A stretch of 9,548 nt of DNA, from positions 1 to 9,548 of the forward strand of contig CAMWMW010000028.1 in assembly GCA_947175455.1 (NCBI GenBank), given 5' to 3'. The position numbers and the translations under genes are program-made. This DNA comes from an uncultured Porphyromonadaceae bacterium. Its GTDB lineage: Bacteria; Bacteroidota; Bacteroidia; Bacteroidales; Muribaculaceae. Every line of letters starts with the position of its first letter. Within the stretch, counting starts at the first letter, position 1. This document shows positions 7,464 to 9,548 of this stretch, piece after piece. The notes under the pieces were generated by a model. The model saw only the letters and a list, made by a program, of their open reading frames with translations. It made no database searches and had not been told where the DNA came from.

Positions 7464-8749
7464 CTGACAAGTATCTTGCGACCTCGGGATATATACAGAC
7501 CGGGTGTGGCTGAATCCGCGGGATCCGGCACGCGTCTGCCGTCTATGTCATACCATTCTGCCGGTCTGATGTCTGAATCACCGTCTGTCGTCTCCGTTAT
7601 TCCGCTTGATTTTGCGAAAGAGCATATGGTCTTCAACGCGGATGTGGCGCATCCGGTGGTGCTGTCGAACAAAGGAGCGTTGTACCATCCGGAGAGGCTT
7701 GTGCCGAATGCGTTGTATTCCATCCACCACCAGAACAAGCCGTTGACATTTTCATATTTCTCAAGTGTGGAGACAAGGTCGCTGGCAAATCTGTTTTGAC
7801 CGGCATCCGAATACTGCCATGTGCCAGACAGGTCATGGCTTGTTCCGGGTACTTCCCACTTATAAGAGTAGCCGGTTTCCACAATCATGATTTTTTTGTC
7901 AGGGTAGTTTGTCTGCAGAGATGCGAGAGCGTTGTCAAGCACGCTCATGTTTCCGTGGAAATATGGATAATAGCTCAGACCTATGATGTCATAATCGATA
8001 TTCATTGATTTCATCCTGTCGTAGAAATTTTTCTGGACATCCGTCTGTGTGACACGTTCGGTGTGCAGTATGATTTCTGCGTCAGGGCATACCTCCCGAC
8101 ATGCCTTTATTGCCTGGGTGAGCAGTTTGCCGAGTCTGTCCCAGTTTGCGTCGCTTCCCATGAAAGTCTTTTTCAGATTCGAGCTTCCAAGAGGTCCCCA
8201 GAGCATTCCGTAGCTGATTTCGTTGCCGGGCTGGATAAACTTCGGGGTTATCCCGTTTTCACGAAGAGTCTCAAGTGTCTCTTTCGTATAATCGTAAATT
8301 TTTTCATAAAGTTCCTCATCCGACAACCCCTCCCACTCTATGGGAGTCCATTGTTTGGCGGGGTCTGCCCATGTGTCGGAATAATGGAAATCAAGCATCA
8401 GGTCCATACCGTTGCCGACAATGTTCTTGCAGAGTGGTATGATGTATTCGAGATCCTGACAGGCGTTGGGATCGTAGCGGGTGCTGTTGTCGGTGTCGTT
8501 CTGATGTCTCTCGCGATATTTCTCGGGGTTTACGAATAGCCGCACGCGCATGGCGTTCATCCCTTCCTCTTTCAGCCACGGCATAAGATCTGCTATCGGT
8601 CTGCCGTCATGGTCTTTATATTTTGCACCGGCATCTTCATACTCGGGAAGAAGTGAAATGTCGCCGCCGACATATCGCTGTGCCTGTGTGGACATTCCGT
8701 AAAAGGCTGCAAGCGAAAGCAATGCAGAAATCATCCCTGTTAATTTCAT
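7460..8749 (-). CDS. Secreted GH53 endo-beta-1,4-galactanase
   Basis: A 429-aa endo-galactanase that cuts beta-1,4-linked galactan, as in type I arabinogalactan and RG-I pectin side chains, by a retaining mechanism. Residues 1-23 are a Sec signal peptide (cleavage after STQA). There is no lipobox Cys, so it is not a lipoprotein. The (beta/alpha)8 barrel covers about 25-380. Diagnostic motifs are RYVGGDISLLPEYE (25-38), AMRVRLFVNP (66-75), DFHYSDTWADP (120-130), acid/base Glu177 in QPGNEIS (173-179), and nucleophile Glu291 in IVETGYS (289-295). After a short acidic linker, residues about 397-429 (EWYDIDGRRV...GLYISRGRKILVR) form the short tail often seen on Bacteroidales secreted proteins. It is first in an operon with the phosphoesterase, behind a good promoter. 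No transporter pair is adjacent, so the galactan system may be elsewhere. Confidence 0.95.
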   Translation of the reverse strand: MKLTGMISALLSLAAFYGMSTQAQRYVGGDISLLPEYEDAGAKYKDHDGRPIADLMPWLKEEGMNAMRVRLFVNPEKYRERHQNDTDNSTRYDPNACQDLEYIIPLCKNIVGNGMDLMLDFHYSDTWADPAKQWTPIEWEGLSDEELYEKIYDYTKETLETLRENGITPKFIQPGNEISYGMLWGPLGSSNLKKTFMGSDANWDRLGKLLTQAIKACREVCPDAEIILHTERVTQTDVQKNFYDRMKSMNIDYDIIGLSYYPYFHGNMSVLDNALASLQTNYPDKKIMIVETGYSYKWEVPGTSHDLSGTWQYSDAGQNRFASDLVSTLEKYENVNGLFWWWMEYNAFGTSLSGWYNAPLFDSTTGCATSALKTICSFAKSSGITETTDGDSDIRPAEWYDIDGRRVPDPADSATPGLYISRGRKILVR

Positions 8750-8790
8750 AAGTCTGTAATTTTAAAATTTGTAATTTAAAGCGGTTGATT

Positions 8791-8822
8791 CAAATTTATA
8801 CAATGGTATATCGATAAGCAAA
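8791..8822 (-). promoter_or_regulatory. Bacteroidetes-type promoter of the GH53-phosphoesterase operon
   Basis: On the minus strand TTTG (8819-8822), then 20 bases, then TAAATTTG (8791-8798): a full match to the Bacteroides -33/-7 consensus with normal spacing. Transcription should start near 8784-8787, leaving a leader of about 35-38 bases that is A/T-rich, holds two copies of AAATTACA, and has no Shine-Dalgarno. The -33 TTTG lies within the valS terminator stem. Confidence 0.7.
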
Positions 8823-8854
8823 GGAGAGCAGTGCAGTTTGTCCGCTCTCCTTTG
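8819..8854 (-). terminator. Intrinsic terminator of valS
   Basis: Bases 8819-8829 and 8844-8854 form a perfect 11-bp stem (CAAAGGAGAGC with GCTCTCCTTTG) around a 14-base loop, 30 bases after the valS stop. On the minus strand the 3' arm ends in CCTTTGCTTATC, only a short U-rich tail, so termination may be partial. Confidence 0.7.
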
Positions 8855-8884
8855 ATCATATTTCATTATTGACGCATGTCTGTT

Positions 8885-9548
8885 TTATTGTCTGAGAGCC
8901 GCAATGGAGGCGCGGATCGCTTCCAGCTTCTCTGTGGCATCGCTCTGTTTCTTGCGCTCTACAGCCACAACCGCCTCAGGTGCGTTGTTGACAAACTTCT
9001 CGTTAGAGAGTTTTTTCTCCACTCCGGCAAGGAATCTGGTGTAATATTCAAGTTCCTTGTTTAGTTTTGCAAGTTCCTCTTCCACGTTTATCTTGCTTTC
9101 CAAAGGAATGCTGTATTCAATGGCACCTACTATAAATGCCGAGGAGGTAGGAGATTTCTCTTCAACATGTTCAATTGCCGAGAGGTTTGCCATCTTCATC
9201 AAGATCGGGTTTAATGATGAGTCATAATTGCCTTTCACATGAAGTTGCAGTTCCTCTTTCTGAGCAATCTGTTTCTGTTTGCGGATAGTGCGTACACCCG
9301 CGATCACTTCTTTAAGCGTTTCGAACTGTGCGAGGATTGGCGCATCGCTGCTTTCAGCTTTAGGGATAAGTGCATACATGATGCTTTCTCCTTCTTTGCG
9401 TTCCGCGAGGTGTTGCCACAGTTCCTCCGTTATGAAAGGCATGAAAGGATGAAGCAGGCGCAGAAGCGTGTCAAAGAACCCGAGAGTAGAGTCGAATGTT
9501 GCCTTGTCAATCGGTTGTCCGTATGCAGGTTTTACTACCTCAAGATAC
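8885..9548 (-). CDS. valS: Valyl-tRNA synthetase, C-terminal part (start lies beyond the window)
   Basis: The last 220 residues of valyl-tRNA synthetase, which charges tRNA-Val in the cytoplasm. The minus frame is open to the window edge and reads YLEVVKPAYG, then LLRLLHPFMPFITEELWQ, the hallmark end of the anticodon-binding helical domain in class Ia Val/Leu/Ile enzymes. The Met codon at 9440-9442 within it is internal, not a start. The final roughly 65 residues (from INVEEELAKLNKELEYY) are the C-terminal coiled-coil tRNA-contacting arm, with the family signature KFVNNAPEAVVAVERKK. The gene ends in TAA, followed by a terminator hairpin. The catalytic HIGH and KMSKS regions are outside the window. 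Housekeeping gene, marking the edge of the carbohydrate cluster. Confidence 0.97.
   Translation of the reverse strand, partial: YLEVVKPAYGQPIDKATFDSTLGFFDTLLRLLHPFMPFITEELWQHLAERKEGESIMYALIPKAESSDAPILAQFETLKEVIAGVRTIRKQKQIAQKEELQLHVKGNYDSSLNPILMKMANLSAIEHVEEKSPTSSAFIVGAIEYSIPLESKINVEEELAKLNKELEYYTRFLAGVEKKLSNEKFVNNAPEAVVAVERKKQSDATEKLEAIRASIAALRQ

Noticed and set aside
7086..7799. 237-codon plus-strand open frame across the phosphoesterase/GH53 junction
   Set aside because: It is antisense to two genes with complete catalytic motifs, and its own translation is low-complexity and unrecognisable.

Overview
The window looks like chromosomal DNA of a gut Bacteroidales bacterium. Muribaculaceae or a Bacteroides/Prevotella relative is the best guess. 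The evidence is the density of Bacteroidetes-type glycoside hydrolases (GH97, GH95, GH29, GH53), -7 boxes matching the Bacteroides consensus TAnnTTTG, A/T-rich leaders without Shine-Dalgarno sequences, and C-terminal sorting-type tails on two secreted enzymes. The family assignments rest on motifs read by eye, since no database search was possible.

Layout, left to right. Bases 1-1102 (+) are the 3' part of a SusB-like GH97 alpha-glucosidase gene, which starts before the window. A bidirectional terminator hairpin (1138-1171) separates it from a convergent two-gene operon on the minus strand: a 1036-aa GH95 enzyme (5974-2864) followed by a 551-aa GH29 alpha-L-fucosidase (2867-1212), joined by an ATGA stop/start overlap. 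Divergent from this operon, across a 134-bp A/T-rich intergenic region, is an AraC-family regulator gene (6109-6953, +). It is broken by a -1 frameshift at a run of six A's. One added A would restore a 281-aa protein. Convergent with it lies a second minus-strand operon: a secreted GH53 endo-beta-1,4-galactanase (8749-7460) overlapping a YfcE-like metallophosphoesterase (7463-6972), again by ATGA. This operon has a good TTTG-N20-TAAATTTG promoter whose -33 element sits inside the terminator of the gene behind it. That gene is valS (9548-8885, minus; only its 3' end is in the window).

Functionally this is a small carbohydrate-degradation neighbourhood beside a housekeeping gene. GH95 and GH29 would remove terminal alpha-linked L-fucose (or L-galactose) caps and were probably controlled by the divergent AraC regulator. 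GH53 would cut beta-1,4-galactan such as pectic RG-I side chains. GH97 would act on alpha-glucosides. No SusC/SusD transport pair, mobile element, CRISPR array, tRNA or rRNA is visible. I found no wholly new system. The points most worth a second look are the frameshifted regulator, the translationally coupled galactanase/phosphoesterase pair, the multidomain GH95 protein, and the promoter-inside-terminator arrangement.
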